Shown here: piece after piece, positions 20,563 through 31,088 of the stretch
Position numbering within the stretch: position 1 is the stretch's first letter
Layout: every line of letters starts with the position of its first letter
Source: Chalciporus piperatus
Lineage: Eukaryota > Basidiomycota > Agaricomycetes > Boletales > Boletaceae
DNA: 64,000 bases
Assembly: GCA_038093975.1 (NCBI GenBank)
Contig: JBBPTG010000019.1
Span: 1-64,000, forward strand
Direction of reading: 5' to 3'
Translations under genes and position numbers: made by a program
The notes under the pieces: generated by a model
Seen by the model: only the letters and a program-made list of their open reading frames with translations
Told to the model about the DNA's origin: nothing
Databases searched by the model: none

Positions 20563-21419
20563 TTAAGCGCGGGATGCCTCGATCCGTTTCCTTGCAACCT
20601 GCCGGCGGTTCAGGGACGATAGAGAAGTGGCGACATCCTTGTCCTTGCTTCGCTCAACCTCCTCTTCCGAAACACCGAGGATGATTTCGACGTGGCAAGG
20701 GTGGCCTTGGTAGGGGTTGATGCGACCGTGTGCACGGAAAGTACGACGACGAGTTTTCTGTCAGGCAGTTTAAAGCTCGGTTCGTCCACGAATGGAATCA
20801 ATACATACGGGTGCCTGTTGAACGACGATGTTTTTGATAGAGAGGTCTTCAAGCTCCAAACTCTTTGCGTCAGCATTGGCCTCAGCATTCTTCAAGAGGC
20901 GGGTGATAAATTTGACCGATTTCTCAGGCCAACGACCTATTCTGAACAAGTCAGATACCCCCATCATTGGCACGTCGGTTCGTCACCTCGAAGAAAAACC
21001 CACCCTGAGTCGTCTTGAATTGTTTGGCTTGACTGGCACGACCGACACCACCCGCGTAACGACGGTATGGAATGACTTGTTTGTGCTCCACGACGTCGCC
21101 GAGATATGAGTAGGCTTTCGTCAATTTCATACCTTGTCAAAAACGTGTCAGATTCGTTCAAACGCGACGGTCGACGAACTGCCAACCTGAGAGAGCGGCC
21201 GCAACTTCGCGCATGTTCTTGAAGTGCGTGCGCAGGTATTCCCCGCGAGCGCGGGCGGCTGTAGTAACAAGGATGTTAGATCGATATTCGGTCGTGAATT
21301 TCGTTTCCCGGACACACTTTTTTCGGGGTTGGTAGCGAGGGCGGCGGCGGCGTATCGAACTGGATGAATGGGAGATCAAACATCTGGACGGGCAGCACGA
21401 CGAGCTGGGACTTACCCAT
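20563..21419 (-). CDS. RPL17: 60S ribosomal protein L17 (uL22)
   Basis: Large-subunit ribosomal protein lining the exit tunnel. Joined exons give [15 protein letters not shown], then [19 protein letters not shown], a central region with [13 protein letters not shown], and [37 protein letters not shown] and a C-terminus RKRIEASRA. These match eukaryotic L17. The first coding exon is only four nucleotides (ATGG, 21416-21419): the start codon plus one base of the Val codon. It is followed by a 56-bp intron (21360-21415) with donor GTAAGT. Exon 2 is 42 nt (21318-21359). Short first coding exons are frequent in fungal ribosomal-protein genes. Confidence 0.95.
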
Positions 21420-21799
21420 CTTGAAGGGTCCGTCGAGGTCGTTGTCTGTCGTGGTGTGTAACAGGGGAATGTGGCTGAACTAATAAGGTTTACATTTTCA
21501 CGGACGTTGCCGAGGGCGGAAACCCCCTGAGTTGAAAACCGGATGCTCAGCAAAAACTTTGGCGTCCCTCCGCCTCGCCAAGACTGTAGTGCAAAATAAT
21601 AAGTGTCTTTCCATCATACATACATATATACGTGCATAATAAGTATCAAACACAGGCTAGCCCATGAGGTATGTACAACAACAGGGAATCAGGGAATAGT
21701 CAGAACAAGCAATATCCGAGGTAACATAGTCTGGTATACACCGTCAATTGTATACAAGATCTCCCCCCCCTGAAAATACAAAATTCACACAAAAGGCCG
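21420..21799. other. RPL17 upstream region and 3' region of the next gene
   Basis: Contains the RPL17 promoter/5' leader on the minus strand and the 3' untranslated region of the secreted-protein gene at 21800. The 21595-21640 part is AT-rich with TATATA strings. No coding structure seen. Confidence 0.5.
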
Positions 21800-22843
21800 T
21801 TAGACGCGACGGACCGTTAGAATGGCGATGCGGCCATCTTGCGCGATGGCGTGATTGATGCCTAGGAGAGGTGTGCAAATGAGCCACCAAAAACAATACA
21901 GTATCTGACCGTACCTTTGAAACCCGGCTCGAGAAGTCCCTCACGCCATTGAACATCAGTCTCCCAAGAGATGCCTTTCCACGAGCTGCCACCGATGGCG
22001 GAATTGACCAGCAAGTCCCGCCCGATGTTATATCCGTCAGGGATAATCATGTGATGTTTGGTAGAGTCCTGGTAGTTGAACTTAGTCGGAAAATACAGAG
22101 ACAGTTACACGAAGACAAACATATTCCTTGGACACTCTAAATGATTATCGAAATGAGCGAATGAACCAAGGATGACAATTCTTTCAACGTACCCCAAGAA
22201 CCATGCCCCAGTATCGACTTCGGTGCCGTTCTGTTTCCATGCCCGGAAGTGGTTTCCTCCTAAACGAATTTGGTTGGAACCTAGCTTTAACTGAAGACCT
22301 CTGGAAACTTGCCTATGAGGCTTTCCCAGCAGGTTCCCCAGCGAGGGAAATAATGCTGCCGCGCCAGGATATGCTCTGATTTTTTTCCGTCACCATCACC
22401 GAGGTCTGCCTTGTGAACGTGACCATAGTGTAGCCCGAGACATTCCTCGGAAAATCCGATGGACCTGAGCGATGTAAGGGGCGGCGCACAGCGTGAGGGG
22501 AGCAATTTGTCCTACTTGTAATACCAGCGGAAGCCTTCGTCAGTGAGGACGAATGGGTCTGATTGATTAGATATAATAACGTTCAAAGGTTCACCATATC
22601 TAGGTGTCGTAAACTTAATGGAAAGTAGATTGCGCTCAGTGTGTCTTTAGCACGGCTGGAAATAAGGAAGCTCACATCGATGAATTGCCCGCCAAGGATG
22701 CGAGGATCGACCCAGCCAATCTCGTGCTTTGGGAGGTCCGCTTGGAAATTAGAAGGCAGGAAGGCAATCTGCTTGTCTTCGCCTAGGGTAACCGGGATTG
22801 CCAGGGCCGTCGAGAGAAGCGCGAAGGAGAGAAAAAATCTCAT
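21800..22843 (-). CDS. Secreted protein of unknown function
   Basis: Begins with a clear signal peptide (MRFFLSFALLSTALAIPVTLG). The mature part contains WVDPRILGGQFID, a segment ending FRWYY, then LGLHYGHVHKADLGDGDG, an FRAWKQNGTEVDTGAWFLG motif, and DSTKHHMIIPDGYNIGRDLL, and ends AILTVRRV. At least five exons are joined by short GT-AG introns; the last one is spliced at FKG-INHAI. I know this layout from hypothetical secreted proteins of agaricomycetes but no biochemical role. It is divergent from AVL9, with 267 bp between start codons. Could be a hydrolase accessory or surface protein; the sequence does not tell. Confidence 0.75.
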
Positions 22844-23110
22844 TATGGACGGGTTGGGTATTCGTGACGGTCCAAGGCAAAGTTCGGGCTTTCACTGCCC
22901 TGCGAAAGTTGAGGAAATTTGTGCCAGCAAGCACGGTGTCAACGTGCGACACAGCGTACTTACAAAAACTTGAAAAAGCCAGTGAAACCTTTGTGAAAGC
23001 GCTCATTAATTCATTACTCGCACAGCGTTTCTTTGGTCACGTGCAGATCCCCTCTCACTATACCCACTGGCAGTGGCAAGTGTACTCACACTGAGGCGTA
23101 CTACATAGCG

Positions 23111-26100
23111 ATGGACGACCTCAGCGACAGCCATGGCAACCTCAACACCGTCTCAGACGGCGACGACCATCACGAACACAGCGACAGCGATGCTGATGCA
23201 GAGACCGCTTCCCAGCGCTCGATCCCGCTCTCTTCCCCACCCCACTCTCCCCATTCAGTTAGCATTCCGTTACGCGCGCAAGAGTTTTTCAGGAGAGACT
23301 CTCAAGTAGACTCGATTGAAATTGATTTCAACTCAGAGACGGACGGCGATTCACAGAGCGAACAGGATGCGCGGAGAGGAAGTTCAGTCACATCCGCCGC
23401 ACCATCCACGCTCTTTACAGAGGATTCAAGGGCACGTACCACGCCCGTGACCTATCCCCCAACGCCCTCCACCGGTGATACGGATGCGGAATCCTTCACA
23501 TCGGCGGCTTCAACCTACTCAAGAAAGGCCCGACCGGAATCAATGCTGTTGCAGCCTCCTCCTGGTCCACTCGTGCTAGGCATTGCTTTGGTGGATTTCA
23601 ATCACTTGGTAAGGCTTATCGACCATAACTTACGTTCAAAACATCGATTCCGCAGTAGATTGGTCCCAAGATCGAATTTAGCCAAGGGGATATATTCGAA
23701 GACGCGGAAGTGGCGAAAATGCTGCCTTTCCTCGCCCTTCCAGATGGTGCTCATCTGGTGTGCCATATTTGACGCGCATAGCGGTTTCAAATCTCATCTT
23801 TCCGCAGTCTGTCGAGGACTACTCTTACTTCCATCTCGTTCCTGACGCTGTGAACCCTACCACTATATTCGGAATTTCGTGAGTTATAGTCCAAACGTCA
23901 GACTATGCGCTGAAAGCGTTTGAATAGATGCAATCGTCAAATCGCAGCTTCCACTTTGCTGGTCAAAGATGTCGATGTGACGCGTTCCATTGTCCAGAAA
24001 GCAGTCGTCGTCTTGGCTAGCAAACCCGTGTTCGGTCCAATACGGTCAGTAAAATCATTTGTGCCAATGTATAACATGTTTAACAATAAATGTAGTGATC
24101 GGCTCGGAGTCGTCACAAGAACTTTATTTGCCCAAAGGTACATCACTTTTTGTTGCTCACCTCGCATGGCCTCACGCCCCTCCTCAGAGACTTTTCAGAT
24201 ACACAAATTCTCGTTGAATTTGGCAACTCGCTAGAAATGTCACTCCGGACACAACTCACCGAAAGTGGGCTATACATAGGTACCAGTTTGTAAGTGTTCA
24301 CATTTCCGTCCCGCGCCCACACTGATCAGGAGCAGGAGAGAATTCGTCCATACCTTCCGACATCGTACGCTCGTGCTGCTGAAAGCCCTGATGCTACAAA
24401 AGAAGGTCGTCAGCGTAGCCGCGCGTTGCAAACCTTCGCTGACAGCTTTCTAGATCATGTTTTATGGACATCCCGTTGAGAGGTTGTGCACTTACCAATA
24501 TTCCTTAATCTCCTTAATACCCAGTGCGTATGTTTGACTTTTTTTCACGCACTCATTCACCCCTCATAGGTTTGCTTCAGACTCTGGATGATTGCGGCTC
24601 CCCTCCATTAGCTGCACGAGCACCTACGTTATCTCGACCTAACTCCTTGAAAACGTCAGATCGGAAAAGTATGTTAGCATACATTGGTCTACCTTTGGAT
24701 TTGTTTGGGAAGGTCGATATACGTACTGCCGCAGTGAATACCTTTGCTCATCTTTGCTTTGTCTTCCTAGGATGCATTTTTCCAACCATACCTTCCACTG
24801 CAACAACTCGACCTCTTGAAGGACTCTCAAAGCTGGCTCTGCGGCAGTACCAATACGATTGTCACACAGCAAAGGGAGATAGATTTACTGATCAATGTTG
24901 TTACAAAATTTCCACTGCCGTCATGCCTTCGCTTAATCTCACCCACAGACTGAGACGGCTTCCCTCGAGTTTCGAGATCCAACACTGGAGAGATTAGTCG
25001 CGCTCAGTGCTGCCGATCGCAAGTGGATTGACGAGATCGTTCGGGACGTCAATGATGCTTGGGACGAGGCTAACCCGACGAAAGTAGCTATGCAGTGCGT
25101 TAATTCACTGACGAATGTGTTATGCTTGACCTTGATGTCATGAAAGTTTCAAGGGCAGTGATGATTACTTGAGAGCAAAGGTACGTTAGACATACCTCAA
25201 AGAAGACACGAAATTCAATGGATACATCACGAGTAGTTCGAGGAATACGTCTGTGCGGCGCTCGCTACCGTAAGATATCGTGAGTTCTTGGCAAAGGGCA
25301 AGGGGAGTGGGACTATTATTGCAGGGACGGGTAGGATGACATTTATTTACGCCCTTCAGATTCTCACAACATTGCAGGAGGCGACGTAAGCTCGCTGGAG
25401 GACTTTAGTCCTGTGTGGATAGCCGAATTCACCAAGACAAACGCATATGAGGTTTGGGATAGGTCAACAGATCCGATGTCATTTGACATTGTCGAGTCTC
25501 GGTTCGTATATGGTCTTTCGATATACTTGACTCGCTGCCTCACCTACCATTCACTAGACACCCTTGTAACGAGAAACCGTCGTTGGTATCCGATATCGGG
25601 TTGAGGCTCGCTGAAGGTATACAAGATCTCAGGTTGGAGCAGCAACTTGCTCCAACCCGTGAAGCTATCTCACGGACAATCACTGTTGGTTCGACCAACT
25701 TCTTTAAAGCTGTTGAGGGTGTCCGTGAACGCTGGCAACAACGAGCAACCAGCTCTCCTTCGATGCAAGACGTCGCCTCTAGTCCCTACGGTACGCCTGT
25801 TGAGATCACGAAGTCCGAAGCAGACCTCCCCGCGTCTTCCGTTGACGCCATGAGGCCGGGTATCCAGCAGACTTCTGGTGATTCGACCGCAAGCACACTT
25901 CCACCCGCTCGTCCTGCCAGCGTGGGGCAGGCTGCAGCAGATACAAAGGCTGCGCTCAGCTCGTTGGGAGCGGGAATCCAATCATTATGGTCAAGCCGAG
26001 CGTCAAGGTTTTCGCTGTCGCGTGCAAGTGTCACTAGCATTGCGCCCACGGATTCAGCCATCACATCTCCGGTATCGCAGCACCAGAGGAAACCTTTGCC

Positions 26101-26272
26101 TTCCACACCGGTGTCATCGCTTTCCCCTTCTCAGCATCGTCCAAGCGTGAACACGGTTGTGGAGGTGCCCGAGCACGACCAAGAACAGGAACATTTCGCA
26201 GTCACAAGTCACCCCGAAGGGAGAACGAGCCTTGAGACGGAATCGGGCGAAGTAGTTGGTACGGCGCTATGA
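23111..26272 (+). CDS. AVL9: AVL9 family late-secretory-pathway protein (DENN-related)
   Basis: Peripheral membrane trafficking protein of the AVL9 family, which in yeast is needed for Golgi-derived exocytic vesicle formation. The first ~145 residues are acidic, Ser/Pro-rich and disordered. The conserved part starts at VLGIALVDFNHLVGPKIEF and continues with MLPFLALPDGAH, EDYSYFHLVPD, SIVQKAVVVLASKPVFGPI, LVVTRTLFAQ-like and FYGHPVERLCTYQYSLISLIPGLL, all family hallmarks. It then runs through AYIGLPLDLFGK and ERLVALSAADRKWIDEIV. The C-terminal ~230 aa after SDIGLRLAEG are low complexity (Ser/Pro/Glu). More than ten short introns break the conserved half. Start chosen at the first in-frame ATG before the acidic head. 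Confidence 0.9.
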
Positions 26273-26853
26273 TGGATCACTTTTACTCTCCAAGATATTG
26301 TTGTTGTCGCATATCGTATATCTCCTTACTCTGCATCCTCATTCTACACTTTCCCGTATTCATGGAGCAAGAACGTGCGACCTTGGGCTGCAAGGATCGG
26401 TTACTGGAGCCTTCAAGGGGTCCGTAAAGCTCGGCTTCTTCCTTTGGCATGCGTGTTTCTCCACCGCAAAGCAAGCGAAAGAGAGCCAAGCGGCATCCAT
26501 CCTTTCAAGTTTCCACTGATAAATTCACAATACAATTCGCCATGCAGTTTGCAAACGAGACGTTGACGTCTTCAACCAGACGTCCATGACTCACTGCAAC
26601 CATTTGATCTAAACATATAAGGTACTAATACTCCTGGAATATACCCTGCGATGGAATGTAACGATCGTTAGAGTTTGGCCCCACCAGGAGGGTTGTTTTA
26701 TTACGTAACTATACTGTTCCTTGTACATACACTGTACGGCTATCAGAGACGAGGGTCGAGCGAGTCCGAGTTGCCTCAGTCTCCGCCATATAATTCACAC
26801 CATCGCCATCGACAGTCTGGGCCGGCTTTACTTGGACATCTCGGGTTCAAACA
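26273..26853. other. AVL9 3' region and MAPKK promoter
   Basis: About 580 bp between two plus-strand genes. No protein-like frame. It must hold the AVL9 terminator and MAPKK promoter; no specific element could be assigned. Confidence 0.5.
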
Positions 26854-28389
26854 ATGGCAACCCCCATTCGCAAGAAACGTAACTTCAAGGCTCTCCAGCT
26901 CGATGTCACCCAGCCAGCCAAGCCAAAAGAACCTGAGCCGATCCCCACCCGCGCAGCACCAGCGACTACAGGGGCAGCAAAGGGCAAGAAACGCCCGCCA
27001 CCCATGACTTTGAACGCCCCGAAGATCAGCCAGCCCGCTGTAAATAACGACGCTGATGGGAACCTCATCCCAGATAGTGGTGGACCTCCATCTGCCCCGG
27101 GTGCAGGCACTGCGTCCGCGCGTAGGAACACATATCACACAACGCTTTCCAACACACTCGCAAATCTTGACATGAACGCCGAGACGCGCTATGACCTTCG
27201 GAACGAGGATCTAAAAGACCTCCAAGACCTTGGCCAGGGTAACGGCGGGAGCGTCAAAAAAGTCGAGCACGTCCCCACCAAGACCATCATGGCCAAGAAG
27301 GCGAGCCAACATCACTGCTTCATATCAATCTGCTGACATCCCGTTGTTGCTTGTGCTTAGATTGTTCTCATTGATGCGAAACCCTCAGTGCGGAAACAAA
27401 TCCTGCGTGAGCTTCACATCATGCACGATTGTCATTCCCCGTATATTATATCATTCTATGGCGCGTTCTTGTCGGACCCAAATATCTGCATCTGCATGGA
27501 GTTCATGGACAAGGGATCTTTGGATGGCATTTACAAGAAAATTGGGGCCATCGACATCGAGGTTGTGGGGCATGTCGCACTGGCTGTGTTGGAGGGTTTG
27601 ACCTACCTCTACGATGTACATCGTATCATTCATCGCGGTATGTATCCGGCATTGCCTCGCACCGATCTACGTTGATTGGACACACTAGACATCAAGCCAT
27701 CAAATATCCTTTGTAACTCCCAGGGCCAAATTAAAATATGCGACTTTGGTGTCTCGGGAGAACTCATCAATTCGATTGCGGATACCTTTGTCGGGACATC
27801 CACCTACATGAGCGTATGTCCTCCATTGTCCACAAACGCGTCATCTTCATGCTCTTGCGTAGCCCGAGCGTATACAAGGAGCACAGTATACTGTCAAATC
27901 GGACGTTTGGTCATTGGGAATATCGTTGATCGAGCTAGCGCTCGGTCGCTTTCCTTTCTCGGAGACTGATCCCGATGACTCTGACCTCTCGGACTTGGAA
28001 GTGACCCTCGCCCCAGGCTCGATGGGCTTGCCACCCATGCTGGACAAGGACAAGGAAAAGAATGCAAAGAAGGATCGGCGAAAATCCAAGGGTGTTAGTC
28101 TACAAGGAGGCGGCATGATGATGAGCATCCTCGAGCTTCTTCAGCACATCGTGAACGAGCCTGCGCCTAAACTAATTGAAGGACGATTCCCTAGAGAAGC
28201 CGAAGACTTCGTTGACAGCTGTCTGTTCAAAGACCCCGATGCTCGCAAGACCCCGAAGGAGCTGCTGGTACGTTTCCTTCGTCAGAAAGAAGCTCTTGGC
28301 ACCGACAAGCACTTCCACAGAAACATGCATGGATAGAGCAGGCGCGGGAGTCAAATTTCGATCTTGAAACCTGGGCGAGCACATTTTGA
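26854..28389 (+). CDS. MAP kinase kinase, Ste7/Fuz7 class
   Basis: Dual-specificity kinase of the pheromone/filamentation MAPK cascade. Exons 26854-27300, 27361-27637, 27689-27813, 27863-28267 and 28321-28389 give 440 aa. A Pro/Ala-rich N-terminus precedes the kinase domain: Gly loop [11 protein letters not shown], the catalytic Lys in [40 protein letters not shown] (the Ser/Thr activation sites lie inside it), and [20 protein letters not shown]. The phrase [16 protein letters not shown] fits the Fuz7/Ste7 class rather than Pbs2 or Mkk1. The C-terminus is [20 protein letters not shown] linker rich in Asp and Lys (about residues 300-345) lies between subdomains IX and X. The first intron (27301-27360) begins GC rather than GT. 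Confidence 0.95.
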
Positions 28390-28757
28390 GCTGGCTTCTC
28401 ACTGCTTGTGTTGTCGATCCGCGTTGACCTTGTTACCAGTTGTCATTTGCTACTCCTTCGTCCTTCGTTCCACATTATTATCTGTTCCATGTTCTTGTAT
28501 TATAGAAAACCACTCATTTCTCCGCCATATCGGGGCATCACAGCCTTGTATCACCCCATCAAACGCTGCATGGATACCTGGTAAATTATGTACTCGACCG
28601 ACCACATGATACAGAGGCCTTGTGACAAGTGCAACCCACTTCGGTTTGAAAGAATTCACATGTGAGAATGAAGGAAAACAGCCCAGAAAATTTGAATGAC
28701 CGTCACACTAGTACTAGTAAATAGACTTCCCAAATCCCAACGCACTAAAGTTGCAAA
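28390..28757. other. Convergent 3' region after the MAPKK
   Basis: 3' untranslated regions of the MAPKK gene and of the small secreted-protein gene on the opposite strand. No further feature seen. Confidence 0.5.
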
Positions 28758-29015
28758 CTACGAATCGTAGCAGCACCAATATTCAAGGGAAGGTTCACCG
28801 TTCAGGGTGCACGACCGACGAGTTTCGAAATGAGGCGCATCTGGGGGACATTGGTTGCCGCACCCAGCCCAAATTCCATTGCACCAGACCGTGCGCGCGT
28901 CAACCACATCCAGTGTACGTTCATTGAAGATAGATGCGGCCTCCGTGACGTGCATCATCATGCTGGGGATCACGGACAGCACAAGTATCGAGGCAGTGAA
29001 TGCGATGCGGGGCAT
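28758..29015 (-). CDS. Small cysteine-rich secreted protein, 85 aa
   Basis: Single-exon frame with a hydrophobic N-terminus (MPRIAFTASILVLSVIPSMMMHVTEA) fitting a signal peptide cleaved after TEA. The mature part is about 59 aa with six cysteines in the C-terminal half: CNGIWAGC, GNQC, RRSC and WCC. This spacing gives C-x6-C-x3-C-x11-C-x9-CC. No known family was recognised. It could be a cysteine-stabilised effector-like, antimicrobial or signalling peptide, but nothing shows which. No TATA or intron assigned. It converges on the MAPKK gene. Confidence 0.6.
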   Translation of the reverse strand: MPRIAFTASILVLSVIPSMMMHVTEAASIFNERTLDVVDARTVWCNGIWAGCGNQCPPDAPHFETRRSCTLNGEPSLEYWCCYDS

Positions 29016-29453
29016 TTCGTTGGGAGAGAATCAACGACTAGATGAGCAGGTTGTAAGGCATTGCAGGAAAGGCACCGGGAGGACTAATCGAAGCATTACC
29101 TTTGAAGGCTTGGAATTAATGAATGGTTGATCAAAGAACAGGCTATCGCCGACACAATGGACTAGTGTCTAAAGTGGGGTTGGGAAGCCATGTTCAAGAG
29201 GCCAAGGCGCTTTTAAACCCCATCGCAGTCCAACATAGTAAAGTAACTAAACCAATCTCGGCAACGTTCTTTGGAATGGAAGTGGAAGCTGACCCATACT
29301 AGAAGTCACTTGTTATTGGTGTCAACGTATAGTCGTGGAACCAGCGCTACACGCAGTTGTTGTATCTACTCGAGTCCCAGAAGTCAAAGATGGTGCCTGA
29401 AAAGAAGAGAAAGGTATATACAGTATCCATGTCTCCATAATCGACATTGTTCC
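29016..29453. other. Intergenic, promoter of the cysteine-rich protein gene
   Basis: Upstream of the minus-strand small secreted-protein gene and downstream of the membrane-protein gene. No reading frame, tRNA or repeat seen. Confidence 0.5.
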
Positions 29454-30539
29454 TCAATAATGTTCCTGGTAACCGGGGGGTATCTCGTTTGGCCCTCCCA
29501 AGACACTGACGCCGCCGTCAAGCATTCTCATCGGGACGTGTGGTAGTGGTTTTACGAACTCGTCTGGACTGTGCGGTTGCTGCGGCACACTTGTGTAAGA
29601 AGCACTCGTCTGATCATGCTGCGTAGAAGAAGGGATTGATCGTGAAAATGGATATGCGCGAGTGCTTTGGGACGTGTCCGGAGAAGTGAGTTCGTCTAGA
29701 ACAGTCGTTTTAGTACTGACGGAATCTGTGTCACTCCAAGATAACATACCGCTCAATAAATCATCGGCAAGTGGCACAGTTCGCAAGTACCGACGTCGCA
29801 AATATAAGAGAAGTGCTGCAGCAGCCAGAAGGAAGGCACATGCCCCGACGACGATGCCAGCGATGGTGCCACCCGAGATGCTACTTGGGCTTGAACCTCC
29901 TCCTGCCGAGGACGCCACTGGCACGGATGTGGAAGCCGGGGTATTTTCCGTTGTAGTACTAGAAAGTGTAGGCGAAGGGGTACTGGAGGTTGTTGAACTA
30001 GTGAGAGAAGCTTTGGAGTCCAAGACATAAGAGTCAATACCATCGTTAGAATCATCGCGCCACTGACCTGGAGGATAAGCTAAGTAATCGACCCACACAG
30101 TCAGGTTGGGTGAGATCGCGGTTACGACGATCGAGTGGAAACCCCCAGGTGATAACGGAGGTAGGTTCGTGATATTCCAGAATTTTTGACGGTATTGCGT
30201 CTGCTGACTTATCGGGGCCGTGACTGTGGTGGCAGGGATATTATCAACCTGGTAAACGGCGACAGGTGGTCCCAATTCCGTTGTTGGGGAATATGTTCCA
30301 TATACACCTATCCCCGAAGCTAAAAAGCGAGTGCACAATCAATCCACTTGAATTCTGTAGTCAGTACTGCCGTGCGTACCGTTGAAATAGTAAGTCAGAT
30401 AATCTCCAGTAAGGAGGCCAGTCGTAGTTCCGTCGTACTCCTGTGGCACACCTCCGAGCATGTAGGTTGTGGGAATTGGACCATTAATGCCAATTCCTGG
30501 ATCACGGTCATCGACGAGGACCCACTGACCATCGGCCAT
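29454..30539 (-). CDS. Single-pass membrane protein with beta-rich extracellular domain
   Basis: Type I-like topology. The extracellular part starts WVLVDDRDPGIGINGP and continues LTGDYLTYYFNASGIGVYGTYS. It is spliced across an intron with donor GTACGC just after YYFN. It then contains FHSIVVTAISPNLTVWVDYLAY, a jelly-roll-like pattern common in basidiomycete surface proteins. A Ser/Thr-rich stalk (SSTTSSTPSPTLSSTTTENT) leads to one transmembrane helix (GTIAGIVVGACAFLLAAAAL) with a basic stop-transfer LRRRYLR. A ~115-aa Ser/Pro-rich cytoplasmic tail ends GGPNEIPPGYQEHY. The start at 30539 lacks a signal peptide, so an upstream exon encoding one was probably not found. Ligand unknown. Confidence 0.75.
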
Positions 30540-31088
30540 GCTGAGGGGACGCAGAGACCAGAAAAAAGCACTTCGGTTGTCACGGGTGACGGGGCTATAC
30601 CTGCAACTAAATTACTGTCAGCACTCATGACCCTGGCATTACGCACATAATGCATCCGCAATGCATCCGTGGAATGTGCTGGCCGGCAAGGGAAACTGCG
30701 AGATGGGAAGAATATAACGATTATTTGTCAATTTAAACATACGAGGTCACACTCTGGCTGATATTCTTAACTTGGGTTCATGACAGTTCAGTTGCATCTC
30801 AAGATACCCTCGATGTGATTCGACGCCAAGCTAATCGCTTCCGTAAACATTGAAATGTGTCAGGCACTTCAAGCTTCAAGCTCCTTGCGTAGATACAACG
30901 TGACAGTGTCATTGGTGAATTCAAATGAACCCACCAGATAATATTAACAATAATTAAACGTCCGTTTACTGAAAGACATTAAGGATTATTAGACATCAAG
31001 CTCGTAAAATCGTATAATTCGTCCTAAGTCATCAGATCGTTGCATCTGTGTTCCATGCAATCGTCTCAGGGTATCGGAAAAGAAGCGA
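30540..31088. other. Upstream region of membrane-protein gene and DUF2235 3' region
   Basis: May hold an unassigned 5' exon (signal peptide) of the gene ending at 29454. On the minus strand, a GTATAG donor and CCCTCAG acceptor flank about 60 bp just upstream of 30539, but the reading phase did not fit any upstream ATG. The rest is AT-rich with no feature. Confidence 0.45.

Noticed and set aside
23033..23110. Upstream Met for AVL9
   Set aside because: The earlier in-frame Met adds a segment without conservation beside the divergent promoter; the ATG at 23111 starts the typical acidic head.
28758..29130. Cysteine-rich peptide as a pheromone precursor because of the nearby Ste7-type kinase
   Set aside because: Basidiomycete pheromone precursors end in a CaaX box; this protein ends WCCYDS and carries a signal peptide, so it is not one.
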